DNA of 57,292 bases from Candidatus Avelusimicrobium stercoris (GCA_002432025.1 DJFE01000013.1:1-57292); one strand, 5' to 3'; positions 1 to 7,110 are shown, numbered from the stretch's first letter. The notes: a model not told the origin generated them from the sequence alone. Translations and numbers: made by a program.

Positions 1-40
1 TGTAACCAAAATTATTGAGTAGTTTTACTGCTTAATGTAC

Positions 41-72
41 AAAAAGGGGACCGAACAATCGGCCCCCTTTTT
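41..72 (+). terminator. Intrinsic terminator of an upstream gene
   Basis: A hairpin with A-rich left arm (AAAAAGGGGACCGA) and matching right arm ends in five T. It closes a transcription unit that lies to the left of the window. The T-run merges with the promoter of the next gene. Confidence 0.75.
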
Positions 73-74
73 GT

Positions 75-80
75 TATAAT
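75..80 (+). promoter_or_regulatory. -10 box (TATAAT), possibly leaderless start
   Basis: A perfect TATAAT lies only 6 nt before the ATG at 87, and no Shine-Dalgarno sequence fits between them. Transcription would begin at or next to the start codon. No clear -35 box is visible. Confidence 0.55.
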
Positions 81-86
81 ACAGAT

Positions 87-407
87 ATGAAGAAATGTAT
101 TTTTATTGTGTTTGCCGTGTTGACGCTGGCGTCCTGCGGGACAAGCCACAAACGCCATATGAACGAAATTTTTGCGCACTATATAGAGCGCGTGCACGTT
201 TCGTGCGAGGATGACAGCCAATGCGTGGCGGTAATGAAATCCTGCCACTATCCCAAATGGGGCTACGCCGCCATTAACCGTATGGAACTGGCGGACTTTA
301 ACCGCGTTCGCGAGGCCGACTGGTACACCCGTTGCAAAAAACAGCCGGATACTTCCCATATTAAGGCCGTCTGCCGCCAAAACCGCTGCGAAGTAGCAGA
401 GCAGTAA
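87..407 (+). CDS. Small Cys-rich lipoprotein
   Basis: This 106-residue protein has a basic start, a hydrophobic stretch and a lipobox (LASC, Cys17), so it should be exported and lipid-anchored. The mature part carries Cys in the pattern C..C.......C...C....C..C. The block SCEDDSQCVAVMKSC aligns with the two proteins at 1292-1654 and 1665-2012, so the three form a paralogous family. It lacks their GCCPCAG core. The ATG at 87 has no ribosome binding site and follows a -10 box by 6 nt. Function is unknown; disulfide-stabilised envelope proteins are an inference. Confidence 0.8.
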   Translation: MKKCIFIVFAVLTLASCGTSHKRHMNEIFAHYIERVHVSCEDDSQCVAVMKSCHYPKWGYAAINRMELADFNRVREADWYTRCKKQPDTSHIKAVCRQNRCEVAEQ

Positions 408-423
408 ATTCCCATTTTATCAG

Positions 424-453
424 AAAAATCCCGGCCTTATGACCGGGATTTTT
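424..453. terminator. Bidirectional terminator
   Basis: The hairpin AAAAATCCCGG / CCGGGATTTTT serves the plus-strand lipoprotein gene and the minus-strand pilin gene, which converge here. Confidence 0.85.
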
Positions 454-464
454 AATATAGCTGA

Positions 465-962
465 TTAAATTTCTCCGTCTCTATAAGTCCACCCTTGCCC
501 GCTTAAAGATTTGCAAATTTGTCGCCCGCCGTCCTCCAACTGAGTAAAACAAGATTTCGTCCAGCCGTCATTGTCCCTAGTAACATAGAGAGTATAAAAG
601 AAATTGTCGGATAATCGGTCTGCCTGTATATCACACGCAATTTGCCAGCAGGATCCTCTATAACTAAAATTTTTTGTATCGTATGAATTTTCGTCAAATT
701 GTCCGCCACTTAATTCCGTGTTAGCAGGGATGTCTTTATAGGGCATATTAGTAGGAAAACCACCATTTTCAAGCAAATATAAGTCTATATTGTCCTGCAT
801 TGTTTTAATGTTGCTAAACGCTTCCGTCATACGGGCCTTTTCCACGGCTTTGGTGTATTGTGGCAAGGCTACGGCCGATAAAATGCCAATAATCAGCACA
901 ACTACCAACAGTTCTATAAGGGTGAACCCCGAGCGGGGGGAGAATTGCTTTTGTGTTATCAT
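465..962 (-). CDS. Type IV pilin-like protein (orphan prepilin)
   Basis: The 165-residue product begins with a short leader ending in SG, followed by FTLIELLVVVLIIGILSAV. This is the class III signal cleaved before Phe by prepilin peptidase; Glu5 of the mature protein is present. The hydrophobic helix continues into ALPQYTKAVEKAR, then a globular domain with four Cys (GSCWQIAC, SCFTQ, QICKS) that may form disulfides. Family knowledge: such proteins join type IV pili, pseudopili or secretion systems. No assembly gene is nearby. The start ATG at 962 has an AAAAGGAG site 5-12 nt upstream, which sits at the end of a structured leader RNA (970-1205). Confidence 0.9.
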   Translation of the reverse strand: MITQKQFSPRSGFTLIELLVVVLIIGILSAVALPQYTKAVEKARMTEAFSNIKTMQDNIDLYLLENGGFPTNMPYKDIPANTELSGGQFDENSYDTKNFSYRGSCWQIACDIQADRLSDNFFYTLYVTRDNDGWTKSCFTQLEDGGRQICKSLSGQGWTYRDGEI

Positions 963-969
963 ACGGGCT

Positions 970-1205
970 CCTTTTGTTGTTGGAACCCAAAGAAAAACGG
1001 CTGTCTATCTTGCGCCAGAGCAAGTGCCGCAAGTATAAACAGCCGTAGTCTGCCGCCAAAAAGGCGGCAAACATTTGGCACAAGAAAAAGGGGTTATAAG
1101 GCCCTTTCTCTTGCGCCTCTAATCGGCTGTTTTTGGACTTGCTCTGGATTACGCTAGTAATGCCGCCGTGTTCCGCACACGGTTCCAAAAACAGATAAAT
1201 TTTTA
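970..1205 (-). ncRNA. Structured pilin leader RNA, copy A
   Basis: Read on the minus strand, this leader folds into P1 (1185-1194 with 1127-1136, CTGTTTTTGG/CCAAAAACAG). P1 encloses two small hairpins, the first with loop GCGGA. A long hairpin P2 (1077-1117), a GC-rich hairpin P3 (1051-1069) and P4 (997-1004 with 1039-1046) follow. The P4 apical loop (1015-1025) is perfectly complementary over 11 nt to 1137-1147, just before the 3' strand of P1, giving a pseudoknot. P4 runs into TTTTT, as in an intrinsic terminator. Copy B at 41350-41597 has the same parts in the same order. I do not recognise it as a known riboswitch class. Confidence 0.8.
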
Positions 1206-1253
1206 TTTTTACAACACTTTAAGTATAACAAATTTAGACGTATTCTCCCAGTT

Positions 1254-1262
1254 TGGTATAAT
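1254..1262 (+). promoter_or_regulatory. Extended -10 promoter (TGGTATAAT)
   Basis: The motif TTTGGTATAAT precedes the lipoprotein pair by 30 nt. The same TTGGTATAATA string occurs before the S10 operon (2199) and before the secreted protein at 29906, so it is probably the main housekeeping promoter form here. No convincing -35 box is seen. Confidence 0.6.
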
Positions 1263-1291
1263 ATAAATAATCACTATATAAGGAGTCTAAA

Positions 1292-1654
1292 ATGAATATT
1301 AAATTGTTGGGGTTGTTGGGGGTGGCGTTTTTTGTGGCGGGTTGTGCGGCCACGGAACAGGCGGCCTCGCCTATTAACGTAAAGGCCAAAACATATGCCG
1401 AAGCCCTGCAATCGGCGGATAAGTCGTGCCGCGTGGATGAAGATTGCACCTCGGTCGGCAAGGGCTGCTGCCCGTGTGCGGGTAACGAAGCCGTCAATAA
1501 AGATGCCGCTAAATTGCTCAACCAACGCTTAAATAAAGAGTGCGCACAAGCCGTTTGCACCTTGCAAATGTGCTATGTGGAAATCAATACGTCCTGCCAA
1601 AACGGGACTTGCGTGGGTACGCCCAAGCCGATGAAGGACTATTTTGCCAAATAA
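1292..1654 (+). CDS. Cys-rich small lipoprotein with GCCPCAG core
   Basis: The 120-residue protein has a lipoprotein signal (FFVAGC, Cys18). The mature domain has SCRVDEDCTSVGKGCCPCAG followed by paired Cys near the C-terminus (CAQAVCTLQMC, SCQNGTC). It is clearly paralogous to the next gene, about half identical by eye, and more distantly to the gene at 87. It is preceded by AAGGAG and an extended -10 promoter. The pair is probably co-transcribed, with 10 nt between genes. The even number of Cys suggests disulfides in an envelope protein. Function is unknown. Confidence 0.82.
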   Translation: MNIKLLGLLGVAFFVAGCAATEQAASPINVKAKTYAEALQSADKSCRVDEDCTSVGKGCCPCAGNEAVNKDAAKLLNQRLNKECAQAVCTLQMCYVEINTSCQNGTCVGTPKPMKDYFAK

Positions 1655-1664
1655 GGAGAAATAA

Positions 1665-2012
1665 ATGAAGAAGATTCTAACCGTATTAGCCTGCGCCGCC
1701 GCGTTGGGCGCTTGTACCTCTACCGGGGCGGGGATTAACGCCACTCCGGCCAAATTAACCAAAGCCGTAGCCGCGGCGGACAGAACCTGCCAAACGGATG
1801 CGGATTGCGTAGCCGTCCAAAAGGGTTGCTGCCCCTGTGCGGGTTTTGAAGCCGTAAATAAAACGGCGGCCGATAAGGTTCAAAAGGTGTTTGAAAACGC
1901 CTGCGCCAATGCGGGTTGCACGCGCGAAGCCTGCTATACCCGCATTACCACCTCTTGCGTAAATAATGTTTGCACGGGCAAACTGATTGCGCCCAAAGCG
2001 GTGGCTTTTTAA
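1665..2012 (+). CDS. Cys-rich small lipoprotein with GCCPCAG core, tandem paralogue
   Basis: This 115-residue protein has a lipobox at LGAC (Cys16). It repeats the paralogue's domain: TCQTDADCVAVQKGCCPCAG, then CANAGCTREAC and SCVNNVCTG. The neighbouring copy and this one share the EAVNK motif after CCPCAG. It has an AAGGAG ribosome binding site. It probably arose by tandem duplication. The product should sit in the cell envelope; the partner or ligand cannot be told from the sequence. Confidence 0.82.
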   Translation: MKKILTVLACAAALGACTSTGAGINATPAKLTKAVAAADRTCQTDADCVAVQKGCCPCAGFEAVNKTAADKVQKVFENACANAGCTREACYTRITTSCVNNVCTGKLIAPKAVAF

Positions 2013-2029
2013 GGCGGAAAGGTTTTTTG

Positions 2030-2054
2030 GCCCGGTCCCAAAACGGGGCCGGGC
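2030..2054. other. GC-rich hairpin without T-run
   Basis: The inverted repeat GCCCGGTCCC / GGGGCCGGGC lies just after the lipoprotein pair. It lacks a following T-run on either strand, so it is a weak or Rho-assisted stop at best. Confidence 0.4.
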
Positions 2055-2198
2055 GCTGTATTGTGGGGCCCGACGAAGAAACCCTTTACAATACAAGACG
2101 GATATTATACAATATATATAAGCGAATTTTAGGCGTTATGCAAAGAAACGAAATGGTGAAAAACGTGAGTATTTGTATAGCGCAAAAGCCCACTAATT

Positions 2199-2207
2199 TG
2201 GTATAAT
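2199..2207 (+). promoter_or_regulatory. Extended -10 promoter of the S10-spc-alpha superoperon
   Basis: TTTGGTATAAT about 125 nt before rpsJ is the only strong promoter-like site upstream of the ribosomal genes. It predicts a leader of about 115 nt that contains the hairpin described at 2231-2301. Confidence 0.6.
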
Positions 2208-2230
2208 AAAATGTACTGAATTGGACGAAA

Positions 2231-2301
2231 GGCAGGAAATTCCACACCGGCTCGTCGGAGAAAGCGACCCGGGGAAGGAGTTTCTGCCGAATAATTTTTT
2301 T
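2231..2301 (+). promoter_or_regulatory. S10-operon leader hairpin with T-run (attenuator-like)
   Basis: GGCAGGAAATTCC at the left pairs imperfectly with GGAGTTTCTGCC at the right. The enclosed arm is GC-rich, and the whole is followed at 2294-2301 by a run of T. The position between promoter and rpsJ, and the terminator form, suggest autogenous attenuation. In E. coli, L4 does this at the S10 leader; that role here is inference. Confidence 0.5.
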
Positions 2302-2328
2302 GTAAAAAACATTTAAGGAAAACCAAAA

Positions 2329-2673
2329 ATGGTAGAAAAAACAGAAAAAAAGGCGAAAGTATTGAGCCAAGAAAGAATCCGCATTAAATTGCGTTCTTAC
2401 GATCACCGTATGCTGGACGCCTCGGTTTCTCGCATTGTGGAAACCGCACAAAAAACGGGCGCCATCGTGGCGGGTCCTGTTCTTCTCCCGGTTCGGATTA
2501 AGAAGTACACCGTGCTTCGCTCTCCCCATACCGATAAAAAGAGCAGAGAACAGTTTGAAATGCGTATTCACAAAAGACTCATTGATCTGAAAAGTCCCAC
2601 CTCCAAGACCGTTGACGAGTTGATGAAATTAGACTTGCCGGCCGGCGTGGACGTGGCAATCAAAAGCAACTAA
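2329..2673 (+). CDS. rpsJ: 30S ribosomal protein S10
   Basis: This small-subunit protein sits in the 30S head, and in other bacteria it also joins NusB in antitermination. The 114 residues carry the S10 core (IRIKLRSYDHRMLDAS, then RSPHTDKKSREQFEMRIHKRLI). There is a charged extension of about 12 residues before it; the usual length is near 102. It is the first gene of the superoperon, with AAGGAAAA before the ATG. Confidence 0.98.
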   Translation: MVEKTEKKAKVLSQERIRIKLRSYDHRMLDASVSRIVETAQKTGAIVAGPVLLPVRIKKYTVLRSPHTDKKSREQFEMRIHKRLIDLKSPTSKTVDELMKLDLPAGVDVAIKSN

Positions 2674-2691
2674 CAGGAAACCTGATAGAAT

Positions 2692-3483
2692 ATGACTGAA
2701 GAAATCAAAAACGCTGCTGGTGCCCAAGAGGCAACCCCCGTTGCTGAAGCGGCCAAAGCAGAAACTGTCAAAGAAGCCCCGGCTACGTTTCGTTTCGTAA
2801 TCGGCGAGAAAGTGGGTATGACCCAACTCTTTGATGAAAAAGGCAACCTTCACGGCGTGTCCGTTGTAAAAGCGGGCCCGTGCAAAGTTGTACGTGTCAG
2901 AACCCAGGATAAAGACGGCTACAACGCCGTTTGCGTGGGTTTTGGCGAAGTGAAAGAAAACAAACTTAACAAACCTGAACTCGGTTATTTCAAAAAAGCC
3001 AATGTGGCGCCGGTCAAACATATGAAGGAATGCCGTGTGGCCGACGTGAACGGTTTTGAAATTGGTCAAGTCATTTCACTTGAAAAGATTTTTAAACCCG
3101 GCGACTATGTGGACGTCCAGGGGAAAATTAAAGGCCACGGTTTTGCCGGTGCGATGAAACGCCACGGCTTCGCCGGTCAGGCTGATTCCCACGGTGCGTC
3201 TGACAGATGCCGCGCTCCGGGTTCCTTGGGCTCCCGCCGCTCTTTGGGTAAAGTGCTTTCCGGTCAGCGTATGGCTGGCCACTATGGTACCACCACCCAT
3301 ACCGTCGCCAAGATTGAAGTTGTGAAAGTGGATAACGAAAATGGTCTCTTGTTCCTTAAAGGCTCTGTGCCGGGTGCGAGAGGTTCTATTGTATCCGTCT
3401 TGGAAACTTCCAAATACAAAAAACACTATGTGGCGCCTGTGCAGCATAAAGTGTCTGCCTCCAAAGCCGCCAACAAGAAGTAA
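2692..3483 (+). CDS. rplC: 50S ribosomal protein L3 with N-terminal extension
   Basis: L3 organises the 3' end of 23S rRNA near the peptidyl transferase centre. At 263 residues it is about 50 longer than usual. An Ala/Glu/Lys-rich segment of about 33 residues precedes the core start (FVIGEKVGMTQLFDEKG), and a Lys/Ala-rich tail follows. The loop GQADSHG, with the Gln methylated by PrmB in E. coli, is conserved. The ATG at 2692 follows rpsJ by 18 nt with AGGAAACC upstream. Ala-rich tails recur on S3, S5 and S11 here. Confidence 0.97.
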   Translation: MTEEIKNAAGAQEATPVAEAAKAETVKEAPATFRFVIGEKVGMTQLFDEKGNLHGVSVVKAGPCKVVRVRTQDKDGYNAVCVGFGEVKENKLNKPELGYFKKANVAPVKHMKECRVADVNGFEIGQVISLEKIFKPGDYVDVQGKIKGHGFAGAMKRHGFAGQADSHGASDRCRAPGSLGSRRSLGKVLSGQRMAGHYGTTTHTVAKIEVVKVDNENGLLFLKGSVPGARGSIVSVLETSKYKKHYVAPVQHKVSASKAANKK

Positions 3484-3495
3484 GGACTTTGACCC

Positions 3496-4128
3496 ATGGA
3501 AACTAAAGTTTTAGATATTAAAGGAAAAGAAAAAGGGACCTGCGCTCTGCCGGACAGTTTGTTCGCCGTCAAAGCCAACCCTACGTTCCTGCACGAAGTC
3601 ATCACCGCCTTTTTGGCCAACCAAAGACGCGGCACCGCTGATGTGAAAACCCGCAGCGAAGTGTCCGGCACCGGCAAGAAACCGTGGAAACAGAAAGGCA
3701 CCGGCCGCGCCCGTCAGGGCAGTTTGCGTGCCGTGCAGTTCCGCCACGGCGGTATCGCTTTTGGTCCGACCCCGCACTCCTATCGTCAGGATTTGCCGGC
3801 CGCCAAACGCAGAACCGCTTTGGCTATGGCGCTTTCCACCAAACTCGCCGAAGGCAACTTGGTGGTCTTGGACTCTTTGACCTTCAAAGAACCCAAAACC
3901 AAAGCCTTTGCCGCTGTAATGGAAACGTTAGCCGCCGGCCGCAAACCGTTGGTGCTTGATAACTTTGCCGACGAAAATGCCGCTTTGGCCTGCCGCAATA
4001 TGGAAGGTTTAACCCATATCCCGACGCAGGACATCAACGCCTACGTGGTGCTCAACAGTTCCAAAGTCATTTTGACCAAAGACGCTGTTGAAAAACTGTG
4101 CGATACCTTCGCCAAGGAGACGAAATAA
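3496..4128 (+). CDS. rplD: 50S ribosomal protein L4
   Basis: L4 (210 residues) has its extended loop in the exit tunnel. The tunnel-loop region TGKKPWKQKGTGRARQGS is intact, followed by RHGGIAFGPTPHSYRQ (residues 83-98). In E. coli, L4 also represses its own operon. Its stop overlaps the start of rplW (TAATG), so translation is probably coupled. A near copy of the GGIAFGPTP coding stretch lies before rpsH at 9130-9156. Confidence 0.98.
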   Translation: METKVLDIKGKEKGTCALPDSLFAVKANPTFLHEVITAFLANQRRGTADVKTRSEVSGTGKKPWKQKGTGRARQGSLRAVQFRHGGIAFGPTPHSYRQDLPAAKRRTALAMALSTKLAEGNLVVLDSLTFKEPKTKAFAAVMETLAAGRKPLVLDNFADENAALACRNMEGLTHIPTQDINAYVVLNSSKVILTKDAVEKLCDTFAKETK

Positions 4129-4424
4129 TGTCCCGCACGTATGAAACGTTAAAAAAGCCCCTTTTGACTGAAAAAAGTCTTATTGAAAGAGACACGCATA
4201 ACCGCTACGGCTTCGTAGTGGCCAAAACCGCGTCCAAGGGCGAAATCAAAACCGCGGTGGAAAAAATCTTTAATGTAACCGTTACCAAAATCAACACCAT
4301 TAACGTAACGGGCAAAACCCACCGTATGGGTCGCTTTGAAGGTAAAAGACCTGATTACAAAAAGGCCTTTGTTACCTTGAAAGAAGGCGATAAAATTGAA
4401 GTGGTGGAAGCCGCTTCAAAGTAG
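4128..4424 (+). CDS. rplW: 50S ribosomal protein L23
   Basis: L23 lies at the tunnel exit and docks trigger factor and SRP. The chosen start gives MSRTYETLKKPLLTEKS, the usual L23 N-terminus, and 98 residues; it overlaps the rplD stop by one base. An in-frame start 30 nt upstream would lie inside rplD and is not needed. The core NRYGFVVAKTASKGEIKTAV and the 'VGRFEG'-type tail (RMGRFEGKRPDYKKAFVTL) are present. Confidence 0.97.
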   Translation: MSRTYETLKKPLLTEKSLIERDTHNRYGFVVAKTASKGEIKTAVEKIFNVTVTKINTINVTGKTHRMGRFEGKRPDYKKAFVTLKEGDKIEVVEAASK

Positions 4425-4445
4425 CGAAAGGAGAAACTACTAACT

Positions 4446-5285
4446 ATGCCTATTAAGTCATTTAGACCTTACACCCCTTCCCGCAGAACGATTACGGTTT
4501 CGGATTATTCCGATATCACCAAGACCACTCCGGAGAAGAGTTTAACCAAAGGTCTGCGCAAAACCGGCGGCAGAAATAACACCGGTATGATTATGGTTCG
4601 CCACATTGGTGGTGGCCACAGACGTGCTTACAGACAAATTGATTTTAGAAGAGAAAAATACGGTATTCCGGCCAAAGTCGTATCCATTGAATACGATCCG
4701 AACAGAAGCGCCCGTATTTGTCTTTTAAATTACGCTGACGGCGAAAAGAGATATATTCTCCATCCGCTCGGCGTACAGGTGGGCGATGTGTTGATGTCCG
4801 GCCCGGCCGCTGATATTAAAGTGGGTAACTGCCTTGCTCTTAAAAATATTCCCGAAGGTACTTTTATCCACGCGATTGAATTGAAAGTTGGCAAAGGCGC
4901 CCAGTTGGCTCGTAGCGCGGGCAGCCAGGCCCAACTTATGGCCAAAGAAGCGGACTACGCCCATATCAAAATGCCGTCCGGTGAAATTCGCTTGGTTCCC
5001 AGCGCCTGCTGCGCGACGATCGGCCAAGTGGGCAACATTGACCACGGCAACGTCGTAATCGGCAACGCCGGCAGAAACAGACATCGCGGCGAAAGACCTA
5101 CCGTACGCGGTAGCGCTATGAACGCGGTTGACCACCCGATGGGCGGCGGCCGTGGGCACGGTAAAGGCGGAAATATTCCGCGCTCTCCGTGGAACCAGCA
5201 GACTCGCGGTCTGAAGACTCGCTCCACCAAAAAAGCGTTCGGCTGGATGATTGTCAGCGACAGAAGAAAAAACAAGGTTAAGTAA
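4446..5285 (+). CDS. rplB: 50S ribosomal protein L2
   Basis: L2 binds domain IV of 23S rRNA near the peptidyl transferase centre and bridges the subunits. The 279 residues are typical. The conserved loop reads VDHPMGGGRGHGKGG: the first His is present, while the second position (His in E. coli) is Met, as seen in some non-proteobacterial L2 proteins. The C-terminus ends in the usual Lys/Arg-rich run (TRSTKKAFGWMIVSDRRKNK). AAAGGAGAAA lies before the ATG. Confidence 0.98.
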   Translation: MPIKSFRPYTPSRRTITVSDYSDITKTTPEKSLTKGLRKTGGRNNTGMIMVRHIGGGHRRAYRQIDFRREKYGIPAKVVSIEYDPNRSARICLLNYADGEKRYILHPLGVQVGDVLMSGPAADIKVGNCLALKNIPEGTFIHAIELKVGKGAQLARSAGSQAQLMAKEADYAHIKMPSGEIRLVPSACCATIGQVGNIDHGNVVIGNAGRNRHRGERPTVRGSAMNAVDHPMGGGRGHGKGGNIPRSPWNQQTRGLKTRSTKKAFGWMIVSDRRKNKVK

Positions 5286-5287
5286 TT

Positions 5288-5572
5288 ATGGGAAGATCAA
5301 CTAAAAAAGGTCCGTTCGTGGATTTAAACCTGTTGGAAAAAGTTCAGGCGATGAACGCCTCCAACGAAAAGAAACCTATCAAGACGTGGGCAAGAGCCTG
5401 CACCATCGTGCCGGAATTCGTGGGACACACGTTTCTGGTGCACAATGGCAGAAAATTTCTTCCCATTTACGTTTCCGAAAGAATGGTAGGATACAAACTC
5501 GGTGAATTTTCTTTCACTCGTTTGTTCAAAGGTCACGGTGGTATGACGAAAGATTCCACCGCCCTGAAATAA
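5288..5572 (+). CDS. rpsS: 30S ribosomal protein S19
   Basis: S19 (94 residues) binds the 30S head with S13. The N-terminus MGRSTKKGPFVD and the motif FVGHTFLVHNGRKFLPIYVSE are classic for the family. It begins 2 nt after the rplB stop and is probably translated by coupling. Confidence 0.98.
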   Translation: MGRSTKKGPFVDLNLLEKVQAMNASNEKKPIKTWARACTIVPEFVGHTFLVHNGRKFLPIYVSERMVGYKLGEFSFTRLFKGHGGMTKDSTALK

Positions 5573-5588
5573 GAGTTGAGGATTTGAT

Positions 5589-5948
5589 ATGGAAGCTTGT
5601 GCAAAAGCTAAATTTCAACGTTTCGGCAGCCGCAAGGTAAACTTGGTGCTGGATCAAATCCGCGGTAAAAACGTCAAGGCGGCGGAGGAAGTTCTTCCTT
5701 TCGTAGCCAAACGCACCTCGGATTTGGTGGCCAAAACTTTACACAGCGCCGCCGCTAACCTGGAAGTGAAAGCCGGCAAAAAACTGGATTTCAGCAAAGT
5801 CTTCATTAAAGAAGCGTTTGCTAACCTCGGCCCCAGCGGCCACTTGAAAAGAGTACAGCCCGGCCCGCAAGGTCGCGCTATGCCCTATAAGAAAAGTATG
5901 TGTCATTTGACTGTCATTGTTACCGACGAAAAAAAGGGAGGTCGCTAA
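5589..5948 (+). CDS. rplV: 50S ribosomal protein L22
   Basis: L22 (119 residues) lines the exit tunnel with L4. The N-terminal helix SRKVNLVLDQIRGKNV and the tunnel hairpin region (GPSGHLKRVQPGPQGRAMPYKKSMCHLTVIV) are intact. A weak GAGGATT ribosome binding site lies upstream. rpsC follows after 3 nt. Confidence 0.97.
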   Translation: MEACAKAKFQRFGSRKVNLVLDQIRGKNVKAAEEVLPFVAKRTSDLVAKTLHSAAANLEVKAGKKLDFSKVFIKEAFANLGPSGHLKRVQPGPQGRAMPYKKSMCHLTVIVTDEKKGGR

Positions 5949-5951
5949 TTT

Positions 5952-6683
5952 ATGGGACACAAGATTCATCCCCGGTCAATTAGATTAGGTTATATTCAGG
6001 ATTGGCGTTCCAGATGGTTCGCCCCCAAGAATATGCCGGCGCTTATTAAAGAAGACTTTGATATCCGCAAAATCATTGACGACAAATTCAAAATGGCGGC
6101 TGTCAGTTACGTCGGCATTGAAAGAGCCGGTGCGTTCTTGCGTGTGAATGTTCACACCGCCCGCCCGGGTGTGGTAATCGGCAAAAAAGGCGCCGATATT
6201 GAAGCGTTGAGAAAAGAATTGGAAGCCCTTACCGGCAGCAAAACTTTCGTCAACGTGATTGAAATCAAAAATCCGGAAACGGACGCCCAACTGGTAGCCC
6301 AGAACATCGCTATGCAACTTGAAAAGCGCGCTCACTACGGCGCCGCTATGAAGAAAGCGATTGAAAAGGCCTTGTCTGGCAAAGCGCTCGGTATTAAAAT
6401 TATGGTGTCCGGCAGACTCGGCGGCGCGGAAATCGCCCGCACCGAGTGGAAACGCGAAGGCCGCGTTCCGCTGCACACCTTGTGCGCCGATATTGACTAC
6501 GGTTTCACCGAAGCCAACACCATCAGCGGTAAAATCGGCATTAAAGTCTGGATTTTCAAGAGAACCCACTTCGCCAAATCTCCGAAAGAGATTATGAACG
6601 AACTCAAGAAACATCGCGACATGGAAAGCGGTTCCATCGAAGGCGCGACGGAAGTTGCCGCCCCGGCCGTGGAAACCAAATAG
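5952..6683 (+). CDS. rpsC: 30S ribosomal protein S3
   Basis: S3 (243 residues) forms part of the mRNA entry site. The type II KH domain is marked by PGVVIGKKGADIEALRKEL. The C-terminal domain contains GRLGGAEIARTEWKREGRVPLHTLCADIDYG. It ends in a tail of about 25 residues rich in Glu, Ala and Thr. GGGAGG in the end of rplV provides the ribosome binding site. Confidence 0.98.
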   Translation: MGHKIHPRSIRLGYIQDWRSRWFAPKNMPALIKEDFDIRKIIDDKFKMAAVSYVGIERAGAFLRVNVHTARPGVVIGKKGADIEALRKELEALTGSKTFVNVIEIKNPETDAQLVAQNIAMQLEKRAHYGAAMKKAIEKALSGKALGIKIMVSGRLGGAEIARTEWKREGRVPLHTLCADIDYGFTEANTISGKIGIKVWIFKRTHFAKSPKEIMNELKKHRDMESGSIEGATEVAAPAVETK

Positions 6684-6696
6684 AGGACTTTGACTT

Positions 6697-7107
6697 ATGT
6701 TAATGCCTAAAAGAGTTAAATATCGCAAGCCCTTCAGCGCGCCGCGCATTAAAGGTAATGCCAAGCGCGGTACGGAAGTGGTGTTCGGCGAATTTGGGTT
6801 GAAAGCGTTGGAACCCAAATGGATTACCGCCCGGCAGATTGAAGCTGCCCGTATTACCTTGTCCCGCTTCATCAAGAAAAAAGGCAAATTGTGGATTCGC
6901 ATTTTCCCGGACAAAGCCATTACGAAACACCCCGCCGAAACCCGTATGGGTAAAGGTAAAGGCGCGCCCGAATACTGGGCCGCTGTGGTGAAGCCCGGCA
7001 GAATTTTGTTTGAATTGGAAGGCGCTTCCGTGGAAGATACCAAAAAAGCGATGCGTTTGGCTTCCGACAAACTGCCGATTAAGACGAAACTGGTAAGCAG
7101 AAGGTAG
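6697..7107 (+). CDS. rplP: 50S ribosomal protein L16
   Basis: L16 (136 residues) contacts the A-site tRNA. The N-terminus MLMPKRVKYRKPFSAPRIKG supports the ATG at 6697 and not the internal ATG two codons later. The conserved region RIFPDKAITKHPAETRMGKGKGAPEYWAAVVKPGRILFE is complete, including the Arg of 'ETRMGKGKG' hydroxylated in some bacteria. Confidence 0.97.
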   Translation: MLMPKRVKYRKPFSAPRIKGNAKRGTEVVFGEFGLKALEPKWITARQIEAARITLSRFIKKKGKLWIRIFPDKAITKHPAETRMGKGKGAPEYWAAVVKPGRILFELEGASVEDTKKAMRLASDKLPIKTKLVSRR

Positions 7108-7110
7108 TTT

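Noticed and set aside
2030..2054. GC-rich hairpin as an intrinsic terminator
   Set aside because: No T-run follows on either strand; it was kept only as a hairpin.
2125..2206. Small frame beginning MQRNEMVKN before the S10 operon
   Set aside because: It has no ribosome binding site, runs into the promoter and resembles nothing known.
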